Source: DASRHT01 sp035293765 (GTDB lineage Bacteria; Chloroflexota; Ktedonobacteria; Ktedonobacterales; Ktedonobacteraceae). Taken from it: 64,000 nucleotides of DNA. Positions within the stretch are counted from its first letter, which is position 1. Every line of letters starts with the position of its first letter. The position numbers and the translations under genes were made by a program. The notes beneath the pieces are model-generated. The model saw only the letters and a list, made by a program, of their open reading frames with translations, did not search any database and was not told where the DNA came from. The DNA is taken from contig DATGMF010000022.1 in NCBI GenBank assembly GCA_035293765.1, positions 1 to 64,000 on the forward strand, read 5' to 3'. This document shows positions 50,682-59,876 of the stretch, in pieces.

Positions 50682-53550
50682 GTTCTATCTCCTTTGACAA
50701 AATTTTCTGATATAGATCAATCAGGACCAGTTTCTCTTTGTCCCAGTTGAACTCTTCTCGTGCGACTCGTAGCGCGTTCTGACTCATGCGCGCCAACGCG
50801 GGACGATCAGCCAGGAGCGCATTGATCGCGGCCCCCACCTTTTCTGGAGCCAGCGAAGACACGACCTGGCCGACATCATAGGTGTTGATGATATCCTCCA
50901 GCATATCAAGAGAAGAGGAGAGCACGGGCAAGCCTGCCATCAGGTACTCAAAGAACTTGTTAGGCAGGCAATAGCGGATATTGAGCGAGTAATCCGGGGC
51001 AAAAAGGGTCAGACCCAGATCCGCCGATGCTGTCCAGCTCAATAGCTCTTCATAGGGTACGGCAGGAAGCAGCTTGATTTTATCAGCCACGCCTTCTGCG
51101 ACGATCAGCTTCTCAAGCATCTCCTGTGTCCCTTCGAGATCCTGCCCCATCAGGACGATGACATTCCCTTGCTCTACGAAGCGGGCCGCGCGCACCAGAA
51201 TGTCAAGCCTGCGGTTCCTCTGAAAATTGCCCTGATAGAGCGCAATACGGGTGCCTGAAGGCAAGCCAAGACGCTTTTGCAAGCGCTTCGTCTTCACAAT
51301 CTTGCGATACAAAGGCACACTACGCAGCACAATGACATATGGTACCCGGTACAGCTTACGGAGCGGCCAGATGGCACCTGGGGATGGCGTGATGACGGCG
51401 ATGCCACTGGATAACAGCCAGCGCAAAACGCGGGTTGCCAATGTGCGCAGCAAAGGCCAGCGTCTCATCAGTGGATCAGACATCATCAGTTCTTGCGCTT
51501 CAAAAATCACAGGCTTACGGCGTAACCACGCAGCCAGGCAGCAGGCAGGAAGCGACAGTTCATTATACGCGTGATAGATATGTGCAGGAGCCAGGAGCAG
51601 ATAGGGAATGCTGCGCAGAAAAGCCCACAGCGCTTTCACCAGGAACCAGGGTTTAAAGCGTGTTGAGACGAACCAGCCAGGCATCACTATATGCTTTATG
51701 CATATGCCGTTTACCTCTTCGGAGCCTATACGTTTGCTCTCCACATCTACCACAGTAACGGCAAAACCGGCTTCGATGAGCGCATGCGCTTCTCTCATCA
51801 AACGCCTGTCGTTCCTTGATTTTTGGAGCGTATATAAGCATACCTTGAGCGGTCCAGACCTGGCGAGGTGCTGCCGCTCCTTCTCTGCTGGATGAATGTA
51901 CTCTATAAATTTCATCACTGAAATTCCTCTCTGATGACGCAACACCATCTTGGCGTTGCTATCTTGCTTTACTGCTGCGAGCACTTTCGAGGTTGAGCCT
52001 TGCTTCCGCGCCGGAGCTTTTCCTAGCAATAGGAGATATAGTCCATAAATGACGAGGATGCAGCAACGAATGCTCCAAGAAATAAAAGCGCCTTGAGCTT
52101 GTGATAAGAAAATGCTGATCATATAGAGCCCGATACCTGTAACCAGGGCAATGCAGAAGCGACCGATTTCAAAAGGGATGGGATAGAGATACTGGTTCGC
52201 GATATATACCAGCAGAGCAAGCACCGCATAGGAGAGCAGCGTTGCTAGCGCGGCGCCCATCGCCCCTTGTTGAGGAATCAGGATGATGTTCAACACCACA
52301 TTGAGAATAGCTGAGAGGGTGACAAACACGAAGGCTAACCACGTTTTGCGCCGCAAGGAGAGCCCGACGGAGAGCACCGTATACAGCCCATAGAACATCA
52401 TCGCCAGATTAATCAGTGGGATAATCGGGGCCACTGTTTGATACGTCGAAGGGAAAAACACATCAAGTATCACAACGGCGGCAAAGGAGAGTGAGAAAGA
52501 GACAAAAAGCAGCACGATGGCGTACCAGCGAAATACCAGTTGAAAGATACTGACTGCGTTCTCTCTTTTAGCGATATCGTAGAGCACGGTCGGCCATGCT
52601 AAAGAAAAAGGACCAAGCACAACAGCCGCCATTATTCCTCCCAGGCTGTACGCGACGGCATAGCTAGCCGTCTGGGTGAGCGACCCAAGCCAGCTGAGGA
52701 GGTAGCGGTCCGAGAGTTGGAGCACCCATACCGATACGAAGCTAAAGACCAGAGGTACCCCAAAGGAGAGCAGGTTCCTGGCGATAGCGAGGCGTGGACG
52801 CGCTCCTGTGCGCAGGCAAGCACGCAGCGGCAGCAGCGGCACTACCCAGACCAGCACGAACATGTACCCCGCCGCCGGTCCAAGCAGAGCTCCAATCACA
52901 CCGACATGCCATATGCCAACCAGAGCGATGGTAGCCATCAAGTTAATAAAGAGGTTGCTCACTGTCAGCAGGGTATACATCGCCGCGCGTTTTTCGGCGC
53001 GCAGCCAGGCGAAGCCGGGCATTGCCAGGTTTTGCAGGAGGATGACCACAATGGCGCATCTGGCGGGTTCGGTAAACCTGGTGCTGCCAAAGAGCCCTAG
53101 AGCGAGCTGAGGGGCCGCGATCCACGCTACTAATACAAATGGCATAGTGGTCAGCGTTAACAGCAACAACGTCGTTGATAGGGTAGCCATACGATCTTGT
53201 GCTAACTCGTAATCGTAGTTGTAGGCACGAAAAAAAGCGGAATCGAGGCCAAACTGTGTAATGCCTGCAAAGAGCGCGATAGTCGTATTGATGATCACCA
53301 GAATGCTATATTCGGTGCGCGAGAGTGTTCGGGTTAAGAAAGGTGCGAGCACGAGTGAGACAAGAGGCGAAGCGCAGGACGCCAGCGCATAAATGCTCAC
53401 GCTTTTGAGCAGAGAGTGCAGCAGCGGCGCGTAGTCCTGGAGCTGGATTCTCCATAGCCTCGTCTTTGTGAGCATCTGTAATAGCCTTGAGGCGAACGCT
53501 TGCTGCCGGTTTTTTGTCGCTACTCCAGTTTTATTGATTGGCAACGTCAT
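50656..53550 (-). CDS. Fusion of a polysaccharide flippase (Wzx/MATE-like) and a GT4 glycosyltransferase
   Basis: 964 aa, continuous. About residues 45-500 form a Wzx-type flippase with 12-14 transmembrane segments (SIYALASCASPLVSLVLAPF, FGLDSAFFRAYNYD, SFGVPLVFSFVSVWVLQLSD, LNVVLNIILIPQQGAMGAAL). A basic linker follows (about 505-565). Residues 570-950 are a GT4 unit: LKVCLYTLQKSRNDRRLMRE, IYHAYNELSLPACCLAAW, IALYQGNFQRNRRLDILVRA and RYCLPNKFFEYLMAGLPVLS. Flippases and glycosyltransferases are normally separate proteins. The fusion may couple glycan completion to export. The start shares ATGA with the preceding gene's stop; GAGG is 11 bases upstream. Confidence 0.9.
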   Translation of the reverse strand: MTLPINKTGVATKNRQQAFASRLLQMLTKTRLWRIQLQDYAPLLHSLLKSVSIYALASCASPLVSLVLAPFLTRTLSRTEYSILVIINTTIALFAGITQFGLDSAFFRAYNYDYELAQDRMATLSTTLLLLTLTTMPFVLVAWIAAPQLALGLFGSTRFTEPARCAIVVILLQNLAMPGFAWLRAEKRAAMYTLLTVSNLFINLMATIALVGIWHVGVIGALLGPAAGYMFVLVWVVPLLPLRACLRTGARPRLAIARNLLSFGVPLVFSFVSVWVLQLSDRYLLSWLGSLTQTASYAVAYSLGGIMAAVVLGPFSLAWPTVLYDIAKRENAVSIFQLVFRWYAIVLLFVSFSLSFAAVVILDVFFPSTYQTVAPIIPLINLAMMFYGLYTVLSVGLSLRRKTWLAFVFVTLSAILNVVLNIILIPQQGAMGAALATLLSYAVLALLVYIANQYLYPIPFEIGRFCIALVTGIGLYMISIFLSQAQGAFISWSIRCCILVIYGLYLLLLGKAPARKQGSTSKVLAAVKQDSNAKMVLRHQRGISVMKFIEYIHPAEKERQHLARSGPLKVCLYTLQKSRNDRRLMREAHALIEAGFAVTVVDVESKRIGSEEVNGICIKHIVMPGWFVSTRFKPWFLVKALWAFLRSIPYLLLAPAHIYHAYNELSLPACCLAAWLRRKPVIFEAQELMMSDPLMRRWPLLRTLATRVLRWLLSSGIAVITPSPGAIWPLRKLYRVPYVIVLRSVPLYRKIVKTKRLQKRLGLPSGTRIALYQGNFQRNRRLDILVRAARFVEQGNVIVLMGQDLEGTQEMLEKLIVAEGVADKIKLLPAVPYEELLSWTASADLGLTLFAPDYSLNIRYCLPNKFFEYLMAGLPVLSSSLDMLEDIINTYDVGQVVSSLAPEKVGAAINALLADRPALARMSQNALRVAREEFNWDKEKLVLIDLYQKILSKEIEHENADPGQ

Positions 53551-55763
53551 GATGGGCAGACCTCGCTGGTCATGTTGATAGTGGCGCTCTCTATCTCTGT
53601 GTGAGTGGTGATGATCTCCTGCAATCCCGACCAGGTAGTTGCACGCATAAGCACACGTCTAAGAAGCGTGGGATTCTGCTGCTGGGCAACATACTCTCTC
53701 GCTCGCTGGCCCATGCGATGGCACTCATCCATATCCTGGAGGAGGCGGAGAAGAGCCGCCTTTGTTTGCATGACATCGCCTATCGATACGGTCAAACCGC
53801 GCCCATCGGCAAGCATCTGCACATTCCCGTAAGGCTCGGTTGAGGCGATGACCGCACACCCTGATGCCATAGCTTCCAGGATCGCCAGGGGATAGCCGGT
53901 GCCACGCCAACTGGTATAGAGGAAAATATCGCTCATACCGAGCAACATGATTACTTCCGAGCTTGACGCCTCCCCCCAGAGCCGACACACCTCATTCATG
54001 CCACGCTGCACAATCATGCCTTCAATCTGCTTACGTATCGGCCCATCGCCCACAATGAGAAAGCACACGCGGGCACGCAGCTCAGGCGTGAGCTCCGAAA
54101 GAGCCAGAGCAAAGGCTTGCAGCGCAATCTCTATGCCTTTTTCGGGCGCGAGGCGGCAAATCATCGTTACCACAATGGTATCGGCGGCAATTCCTTGTGA
54201 CTGCCTGATGGTTGCTCGCTCTGTGTTATCAGGGATGACATGGCGGTCTATATCAATGCTATTGTGCGTGCGCGTCACACGGCTTGCTGGAATGTCCAGT
54301 TCCGCCAGCAGGTCTTCTACTCCATCGCCCACAGCCCCGGGAATCAGAAAATGGTCAACAAGACGCGCGGAAAGGCGCGCGAAGAGCTGGAGAGAAGGCC
54401 AGTATGCCTTGAGCAGGATGCGGTGCGGCAGGCTGCGGTACCAGGGTAACGTCTTGAGGTACTGGAGACGTTCCGCGCGATAGAAAGGGTTGCGCAGCGC
54501 CACAATGTTGCCATGATCGACACAGATTACACGCACCCCCGCCAGTTTTCCCGCCAGGCCGGCAAAGGCGGAGGTGAAGACCCCATCCTGTGGCAATAGC
54601 GCATCATAAACGATCCCACGATGCGAAAGCACGAGCAATTTTGCCAGACCGGCAAAAAAATAAAGCCATACGTGCGGAAAGAGCCAGGAATCCGTCTTGC
54701 TATTGCCAAAGCGGCGAACAGTATACTTCTCGGCATGAGGTCCGACATGTTGGGTCAGGTATTCAATCCGCCATATATCATGAGTCACCTGGGCAATGCC
54801 TTCGATGGCAGTATTGACACCCCCCATTAATGGAAAGGCCGTTACCGGAATGCAAACACGCAAAGGCTGCCCTGGCAATGTCTGGGCCTGAGGGAAAAGG
54901 CGCGTGCGTACGCGCTGCATCAGGCGCGTTGCGGCTCTGGCCCGACTACGTGACAGGCGATAGCGCAAGTAAGATTGAGGCTGCTGCTGATACCGCTGCC
55001 ATTTCAGCGCCAGTTGTGCGCAGTGCTGACAGCCGGTACAGGTGGCAAGAGCTTCCATCAACTTTACGTGCAGCGAAAGTTGCGCGGGCGTTGAGAGATG
55101 TCGCTGCAACAGGTCCGCCCGCGTCCAGAAGCCTGGATCGAACTCGGGGAGCAGGCGGTGCAGGGCAGTAAGAGATGTCTCGATAAGCTCATTGACCGTG
55201 GTATTACCGGTAACAGCCAGGTAATCATATAAGCCGAGAAGCGCAAAAAGCATGCCATCAAGCCCGTGCGCTGCCGGATAGATGGCGACATCCTCAAAAA
55301 AGACGCCATGCTCGCCAACGGGTGTACCTACACCTCCATCAAGGATGTCGCGCTCAAAGGTGCGCACAACACGCCGCGCCACCATGAGAAACGTGCGGTC
55401 GCAGGTGAGTTGATAGGCCCTCACAAGTACTGAGAGCGCATTGCCCTGGCATGATGCGGATAGGCATACTTGATCAGTATGCTGATTGGGAACAGGGATG
55501 GGCCAGCCGCCGGCATCGCCCTTTATGGATACCTCATGCTTCACCAGCCACTCGGCCTGCCGCAGAAATACCTGTTGAGCGACTTGGTTATCACCTTTAA
55601 GCGCAAGATTCCAGTGAGCAAGGGCATATTGGGCAATGGTGATAGGGTCATAGACGGCTATTTTCCCCCGATACGGTACGCCCGACGCATCAAGCACATG
55701 ATGGGCCAGCGTAAGAGCTGCCGACATATCGACAGGATAAGCTGCTAATGCTAACTCAGCCAT
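53547..55763 (-). CDS. Fusion of a glucuronyl C5-epimerase-like domain and a GT4 glycosyltransferase
   Basis: 738 aa. Residues 1-250 form an alpha/alpha barrel like the C-terminal domain of D-glucuronyl C5-epimerase: YDPITIAQYALAHWN, GGWPIPVPNQHTD, SASCQGNALSVLVRAYQLT, GVFFEDVAIYPAAHGLDGML. Residues 300-720 are GT4: FPLMGGVNTAIEGIAQ, VICVDHGNIVALRNP, ICRLAPEKGIEIALQAF, FLIVGDGP and PLAILEAMASGCAVIASTEP. C5-epimerases change uronic acids within a polymer, and GT4 enzymes add sugars, so the fusion may build or tailor a uronic-acid-containing repeat. AAAGGA precedes ATG 55763, and it overlaps the polymerase gene by 13 bases. Confidence 0.85.
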   Translation of the reverse strand: MAELALAAYPVDMSAALTLAHHVLDASGVPYRGKIAVYDPITIAQYALAHWNLALKGDNQVAQQVFLRQAEWLVKHEVSIKGDAGGWPIPVPNQHTDQVCLSASCQGNALSVLVRAYQLTCDRTFLMVARRVVRTFERDILDGGVGTPVGEHGVFFEDVAIYPAAHGLDGMLFALLGLYDYLAVTGNTTVNELIETSLTALHRLLPEFDPGFWTRADLLQRHLSTPAQLSLHVKLMEALATCTGCQHCAQLALKWQRYQQQPQSYLRYRLSRSRARAATRLMQRVRTRLFPQAQTLPGQPLRVCIPVTAFPLMGGVNTAIEGIAQVTHDIWRIEYLTQHVGPHAEKYTVRRFGNSKTDSWLFPHVWLYFFAGLAKLLVLSHRGIVYDALLPQDGVFTSAFAGLAGKLAGVRVICVDHGNIVALRNPFYRAERLQYLKTLPWYRSLPHRILLKAYWPSLQLFARLSARLVDHFLIPGAVGDGVEDLLAELDIPASRVTRTHNSIDIDRHVIPDNTERATIRQSQGIAADTIVVTMICRLAPEKGIEIALQAFALALSELTPELRARVCFLIVGDGPIRKQIEGMIVQRGMNEVCRLWGEASSSEVIMLLGMSDIFLYTSWRGTGYPLAILEAMASGCAVIASTEPYGNVQMLADGRGLTVSIGDVMQTKAALLRLLQDMDECHRMGQRAREYVAQQQNPTLLRRVLMRATTWSGLQEIITTHTEIESATINMTSEVCPS

Positions 55764-57355
55764 AACAAATCCTTTGCAGTAGCTATACCAGTAACCATAA
55801 TTGATTGAGCCTTCTTTTCCCGCTTCTCTCGCCGCCCCTTTGTTTTCAGATCTCTAGTGAGCGAAGGCGATGAGATAGCGCCCAGGATAATCCAGCCCGA
55901 ACAGGCGAGCGGGGGCAGGGTCCATGCTGGATTAGCTATGCTATTGAAGCTCAACGATACCGCGAGAGCGAGCCCTCCGCCTAGCAGGGCTCGCGTCGGC
56001 GCGTCGGCCAACGTCCAGTTGTACAGGGCCAGTCGTGCAATTCCCAGCATAATGGCAAGGAAAAGCAGCAGCAGCGGTATGCCCCCTAGCGCCGCCAGTT
56101 CCAGATAGGAGTTGTGTGGATGAAACAGGTGTATAAATTCAGCAGGCGAACGATAGGGATTAGCCCGTTCATAGTACACATAGTATCCCAGGCCGATCCC
56201 TATAAGCGGAAACGCCTGGATCACCCGTAGCCCTGTTTGCCATCCGGCGAGACGCAATGACACCTCGCCCGGCGCTACCGCATGCTGTAACAGGAGGCCG
56301 AACTGGAGAGGAAAACAGAGCAGCAACACAAAAACTATCACCCCGCCGAGCAGAGGGAGGAGCAAACCGTAGTGGATTCGTCCTACGAAGACTACAAAAA
56401 TCACAAAGGTGACTCCTGCTGTTAGCAATCCCCCCGCGCTATAGGTAAAGAACAGAGCCAGCACCATGAGGGCAAACTCAACCCCGTATAGCGTTTTTTC
56501 AAAGGGACTGCCGCTCTCAAAAAAAAGCCCCAGGGGAAGAAAGAGCATAGCGGCAAAAAAGCCTCCGCTCGTATCTGGGTTGGCAAAGAAAGAGTCAACG
56601 CGGAATATACCGGACTGGCCCAGGGCATAATTTCCAGCCACCGTCGTCAGGAAAAGATCGTGGCGCCCATCCTTGAAAAGAAATATTCCGGTGGTGGCCT
56701 CTAAGATCGCGTGCAGTGCGACGAGCGTGCCGAGTAGAGAAAGTAGCTTGAACAGGCGGCGCACGCTGGCAACATCCCGACCGATGCTTGTACCTAACCA
56801 GAAGAAGATAAAAGCGCCAAAAATGACATCCAGGTAATAGCTGAGGCCATCGGACAGGGTTAGCCCCATGAACGCGGGCAAGAGTGCGAACGCCAGCAAT
56901 AGCCCCCACAGCCAGAGCAGCGGCGGTTCCGCCCAGGGTTTATGCGTGGAGCGAGTAGCAAAGAAAACGAGTAACAGCAGAACCGTAATGATCTGGCCTA
57001 AGATACCCAGCCCTAAATACCAATCAACATAGATGCGGGTGGCAACGACTATCGCGACAGCCAATTCATCGGCGCGCACACTGATAATCGTTACCAGTGT
57101 TAGCATGCCAATCGCCAGTGCCCACAGATAGGGAGTAGAGGCGAGGAGGATGCGATCCATTTTCGCAACGTCGAAGGTGGGCAGCGCGATAGGAGTAATG
57201 AGAGGGATCAGTAAACCGGTGATGCACAGCAGCAGCACCATTCCTCCCATCGCTACCGCAAGACGAAGCCGGACTATGGCCGTCTTCTGACCTCTTTCCT
57301 GTTGAGGTAAAAATTGTTTGAGCTCCATTGTCAGCTTTTCGGCTTGCATCTTCAC
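55751..57355 (-). CDS. O-antigen ligase/polymerase-like membrane protein
   Basis: 534 aa with about 12 transmembrane segments. GTG 57355 has AAAGG 8 bases upstream and is one base after the preceding stop; ATG 57349 is the alternative. The frame upstream runs inside the kinase gene. Wzy/WaaL-family signs: a large loop with SLRLAGWQTGLRVIQAFPLI and HLFHPHNSYLELAALGGIPL carrying the conserved His. It presumably polymerises lipid-linked repeat units outside the membrane. The first 30 residues are cytoplasmic and polar. Confidence 0.88.
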   Translation of the reverse strand: MKMQAEKLTMELKQFLPQQERGQKTAIVRLRLAVAMGGMVLLLCITGLLIPLITPIALPTFDVAKMDRILLASTPYLWALAIGMLTLVTIISVRADELAVAIVVATRIYVDWYLGLGILGQIITVLLLLVFFATRSTHKPWAEPPLLWLWGLLLAFALLPAFMGLTLSDGLSYYLDVIFGAFIFFWLGTSIGRDVASVRRLFKLLSLLGTLVALHAILEATTGIFLFKDGRHDLFLTTVAGNYALGQSGIFRVDSFFANPDTSGGFFAAMLFLPLGLFFESGSPFEKTLYGVEFALMVLALFFTYSAGGLLTAGVTFVIFVVFVGRIHYGLLLPLLGGVIVFVLLLCFPLQFGLLLQHAVAPGEVSLRLAGWQTGLRVIQAFPLIGIGLGYYVYYERANPYRSPAEFIHLFHPHNSYLELAALGGIPLLLLFLAIMLGIARLALYNWTLADAPTRALLGGGLALAVSLSFNSIANPAWTLPPLACSGWIILGAISSPSLTRDLKTKGRREKREKKAQSIMVTGIATAKDLLWLS

Positions 57356-57356
57356 G

Positions 57357-59114
57357 TCACTCGCCTTTCCTGGTGTTGGAGGGATCGGAGTTAGCAGCAT
57401 CGCTGACGCGAGTGGACGCGGCCACCCTGTGATAGCTCTTATGGACCTCATCGGCGCTGTAGTAGTAGGAGTACACTGAATGTTTGCGGCTGCGGCGTTG
57501 TTTGTTGACAATATAGCCCAGCACATTGGAACCGGCCCGTCTTAGTAGCGCATTCGTTTGTGCGAGCGTTTTTTTTGTAGTGCGCGTAATATCAAGCACC
57601 ACCAGCGTGCCATCAACCTTCGAGGCCAGAAGACTTGCATCGGAAAGTCCCAGGAGGGGAGGAGTGTCAAAAATGATCACCTCTGCCTGACAATGCCTCA
57701 GTACAGCAAGGAAGCGCTGCATTGCCTGCGATTCGAGCAATTCGGTAGGGTTTGGTGGCAGCGAGCCAGCAGGCATAATCTGTAGATTAGGAATATTCGC
57801 ATGGTAAACAAACTCGTTAAGCGAAAGGTCAGTTGGCCGCGTTTCCTCGCGAACGGGACCAGGAACAACATTGACGAAGATGCGCGGCTGCGCGTTTGAG
57901 GTTGGCGACGCGTCACCTGTGCCTGCGGCCATGATGGCATCGCTCAACCCCTTCAGATCTTTTCCCGTTAAGGAGAGGCCAAATAACAGGTGCAGCGTCG
58001 GACGGCGCAGGTCCGCATCGACGAGTAATGTGCGCTTACCAGTTTTCGCCATAAAAATCGCCAGGTTGGCAGCTATGACACTTTTGCCATCACGAGGCTG
58101 CGCACTTGTCACCGCTAAAGTACGTACAGGCTTATCCACGCTGGCAAAGCCGATGCCTGTGCGCAAGATGCGAAAGGCTTCGATATTCGCACTGTCATCT
58201 TGAGGATGGACGATATCAGCAGGCGATGACTGCCAGATGGTGGCAAGCACCGGGCGCTCCAGTAAGTGCGCGAGTTCCTCCTGGGCGTGGATGCGCGTAT
58301 CCAGTTGCTCAGAGAGAACTGAGAGCAGGATACCGAGCAACAGACCGGTCAGCAGACCAGCCGCGGTATTGAGCAAGGTATTTGGCTGGACTGGCCTTGA
58401 CGCTATCTGAGCCGGCTGGGCTATTTGCAGAAAATTGTCGTTCTGCGAAACTGCCAGTTGGAGCTGAGCCAGCGTCGATTGCAGTTGATCATAATGTTGC
58501 TGCAGGCCATTGAGTTGCGCAATCAAGCCTGTCATCTGCTGCTCCGATCCCCCACCTGCCCGTAATTTGCTGATCTGGCTCGTGATCGCGTTCATCTGCG
58601 TCTGGGTCGCGGTCAGATTTTGTTGCAGATTCTGTGTTTGCTGGTGCGGCCCGCTATTGGCCTGAAAGACCTGTTGCTGGTGCTTAATCAGAGCTGCCGC
58701 GACCTCATTAGCCAGGGTAGCGGCGTTGACCGGACTGGGATCTACCACGCTAATTTCAAAGAGTTGTGTATCCAGCTTGGGAGTCGCATTTACCCGCCTG
58801 GCAAGCTCATCGACGCTGAGCCCCTGATGATGTGCGGCTACATCGCGCAGGACAGTATTGCTGACCGCCAGTTCCGCCTCGGTCTGAATAAGCTGGTCGC
58901 TCGCCAGGAGACTATTGATATCAGCCTGGTTCGTTCCAGAATGAATAGTGATCTGTATCAAGACAGATGATTGGTAGAGAGGCATCATGAGTTTACTGAC
59001 AACGTAGGCGCTCAAGGTCACAACAACAATGCAGGTGATGATTAGCCGCCACCGCTTTCCTATGATCTCTATATAATGTTTTAACGTCATGTTTTCATTA
59101 CTCCCAACATTCAA
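57357..59114 (-). CDS. Polysaccharide co-polymerase and BY-kinase (Wzz-Wzc/CapB-like)
   Basis: 585 aa. A Wzz part (TM1 about residues 23-43, coiled exported part 60-235 rich in Gln, then the second TM near NTLLNTAAGLLTGLLLGILL) is fused to a cytoplasmic tyrosine kinase: Walker A AQPRDGKSVIAANLA, Walker A' LLVDADLRRPTLH, Walker B VIIFDTPPLLGLSDA, and a C-terminal Tyr cluster SVYSYYYSADEVHKSYHR for autophosphorylation. It controls chain length in EPS export. The first half of Walker A lacks the usual GEGK Glu. It lies 4 bases after the sugar-transferase stop. Confidence 0.92.
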   Translation of the reverse strand: MNVGSNENMTLKHYIEIIGKRWRLIITCIVVVTLSAYVVSKLMMPLYQSSVLIQITIHSGTNQADINSLLASDQLIQTEAELAVSNTVLRDVAAHHQGLSVDELARRVNATPKLDTQLFEISVVDPSPVNAATLANEVAAALIKHQQQVFQANSGPHQQTQNLQQNLTATQTQMNAITSQISKLRAGGGSEQQMTGLIAQLNGLQQHYDQLQSTLAQLQLAVSQNDNFLQIAQPAQIASRPVQPNTLLNTAAGLLTGLLLGILLSVLSEQLDTRIHAQEELAHLLERPVLATIWQSSPADIVHPQDDSANIEAFRILRTGIGFASVDKPVRTLAVTSAQPRDGKSVIAANLAIFMAKTGKRTLLVDADLRRPTLHLLFGLSLTGKDLKGLSDAIMAAGTGDASPTSNAQPRIFVNVVPGPVREETRPTDLSLNEFVYHANIPNLQIMPAGSLPPNPTELLESQAMQRFLAVLRHCQAEVIIFDTPPLLGLSDASLLASKVDGTLVVLDITRTTKKTLAQTNALLRRAGSNVLGYIVNKQRRSRKHSVYSYYYSADEVHKSYHRVAASTRVSDAANSDPSNTRKGE

Positions 59115-59118
59115 TGCA

Positions 59119-59874
59119 TTACCTGCCCCGACAACATGCCATTTCGACGACTGTTTTCAAAACGATGGAGATATCAAGCCTCATCGAACGGTGCTCAATA
59201 TAGTAAAGGTCGTAATGGAGTTTTTTGCGCGTATCCAGGTCCGTGCCACCATAGTGATAGTTCACCTGCGCCCATCCGGTCAGTCCAGGCTTGACCTGCA
59301 TGCGACAGCTATAGCAAGGAATGTGCTTCTCCAGGTGGGATACCAGCATTGGTTGCTCTGGACGTGGCCCTATCAAGCTCATCTCGCCGCGCAAAATGTT
59401 GATGACCTGCGGGAGCTCGTCGAGGTGGGTCACGCGCAAGAAACGTCCCACCCGCGTGATCCGCGTATCATTGATACTGGCCCATACCTCTTGCCCTGCG
59501 AGCCCACTATCCGCGAACATCGTGCGGAACTTGTAAATTGAAAAGATCTGCCCCAGATAGCCTTTGCGCGGCTGCCGATAAAAAATGGGGCCAGGTGAAT
59601 CCAGGCGAATCAGGATTGCCAGCAGAGGAAGTAGCAAGAGCATGATAGATAGGCCGAGCAGGACAAATGTGAAGTCCAGGCAGCTACGCCAGCAGCGATA
59701 ACCAAAAGAGGCCCGCCCTGCATGGGGTGGCTGTCTGAGACACCCGTTTCCGGGCTGATCAAGCGTATCATTGACCGGCTCTATTTGCGCACGCTTCCAG
59801 CCCTGGATCTGTGTTGGGGGAGCGCCGCGCTTGAACTGAACTTGCAGGTCGCTATGCTTCTTTTCCCAGCTCAT
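59119..59874 (-). CDS. Priming undecaprenyl-phosphate sugar transferase (WcaJ/PglC family)
   Basis: 251 aa from ATG 59874 with AGGGAG 9 bases upstream, 2 bases after the GT4 stop. One hydrophobic helix (FTFVLLGLSIMLLLLPLLAI) is followed by the catalytic unit: LDSPGPIFYRQPRKGYLGQI, FSIYKFRTM, VGRFLRVTHLDELPQVINIL, GEMSLIGPRPE, and KPGLTGWAQVN. It adds the first sugar phosphate to the lipid carrier. The first 60 residues are polar and unlike the family. It lacks the N-terminal TM domain of full-length WbaP/WcaJ proteins. Confidence 0.94.
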   Translation of the reverse strand: MSWEKKHSDLQVQFKRGAPPTQIQGWKRAQIEPVNDTLDQPGNGCLRQPPHAGRASFGYRCWRSCLDFTFVLLGLSIMLLLLPLLAILIRLDSPGPIFYRQPRKGYLGQIFSIYKFRTMFADSGLAGQEVWASINDTRITRVGRFLRVTHLDELPQVINILRGEMSLIGPRPEQPMLVSHLEKHIPCYSCRMQVKPGLTGWAQVNYHYGGTDLDTRKKLHYDLYYIEHRSMRLDISIVLKTVVEMACCRGR

Positions 59875-59876
59875 TA

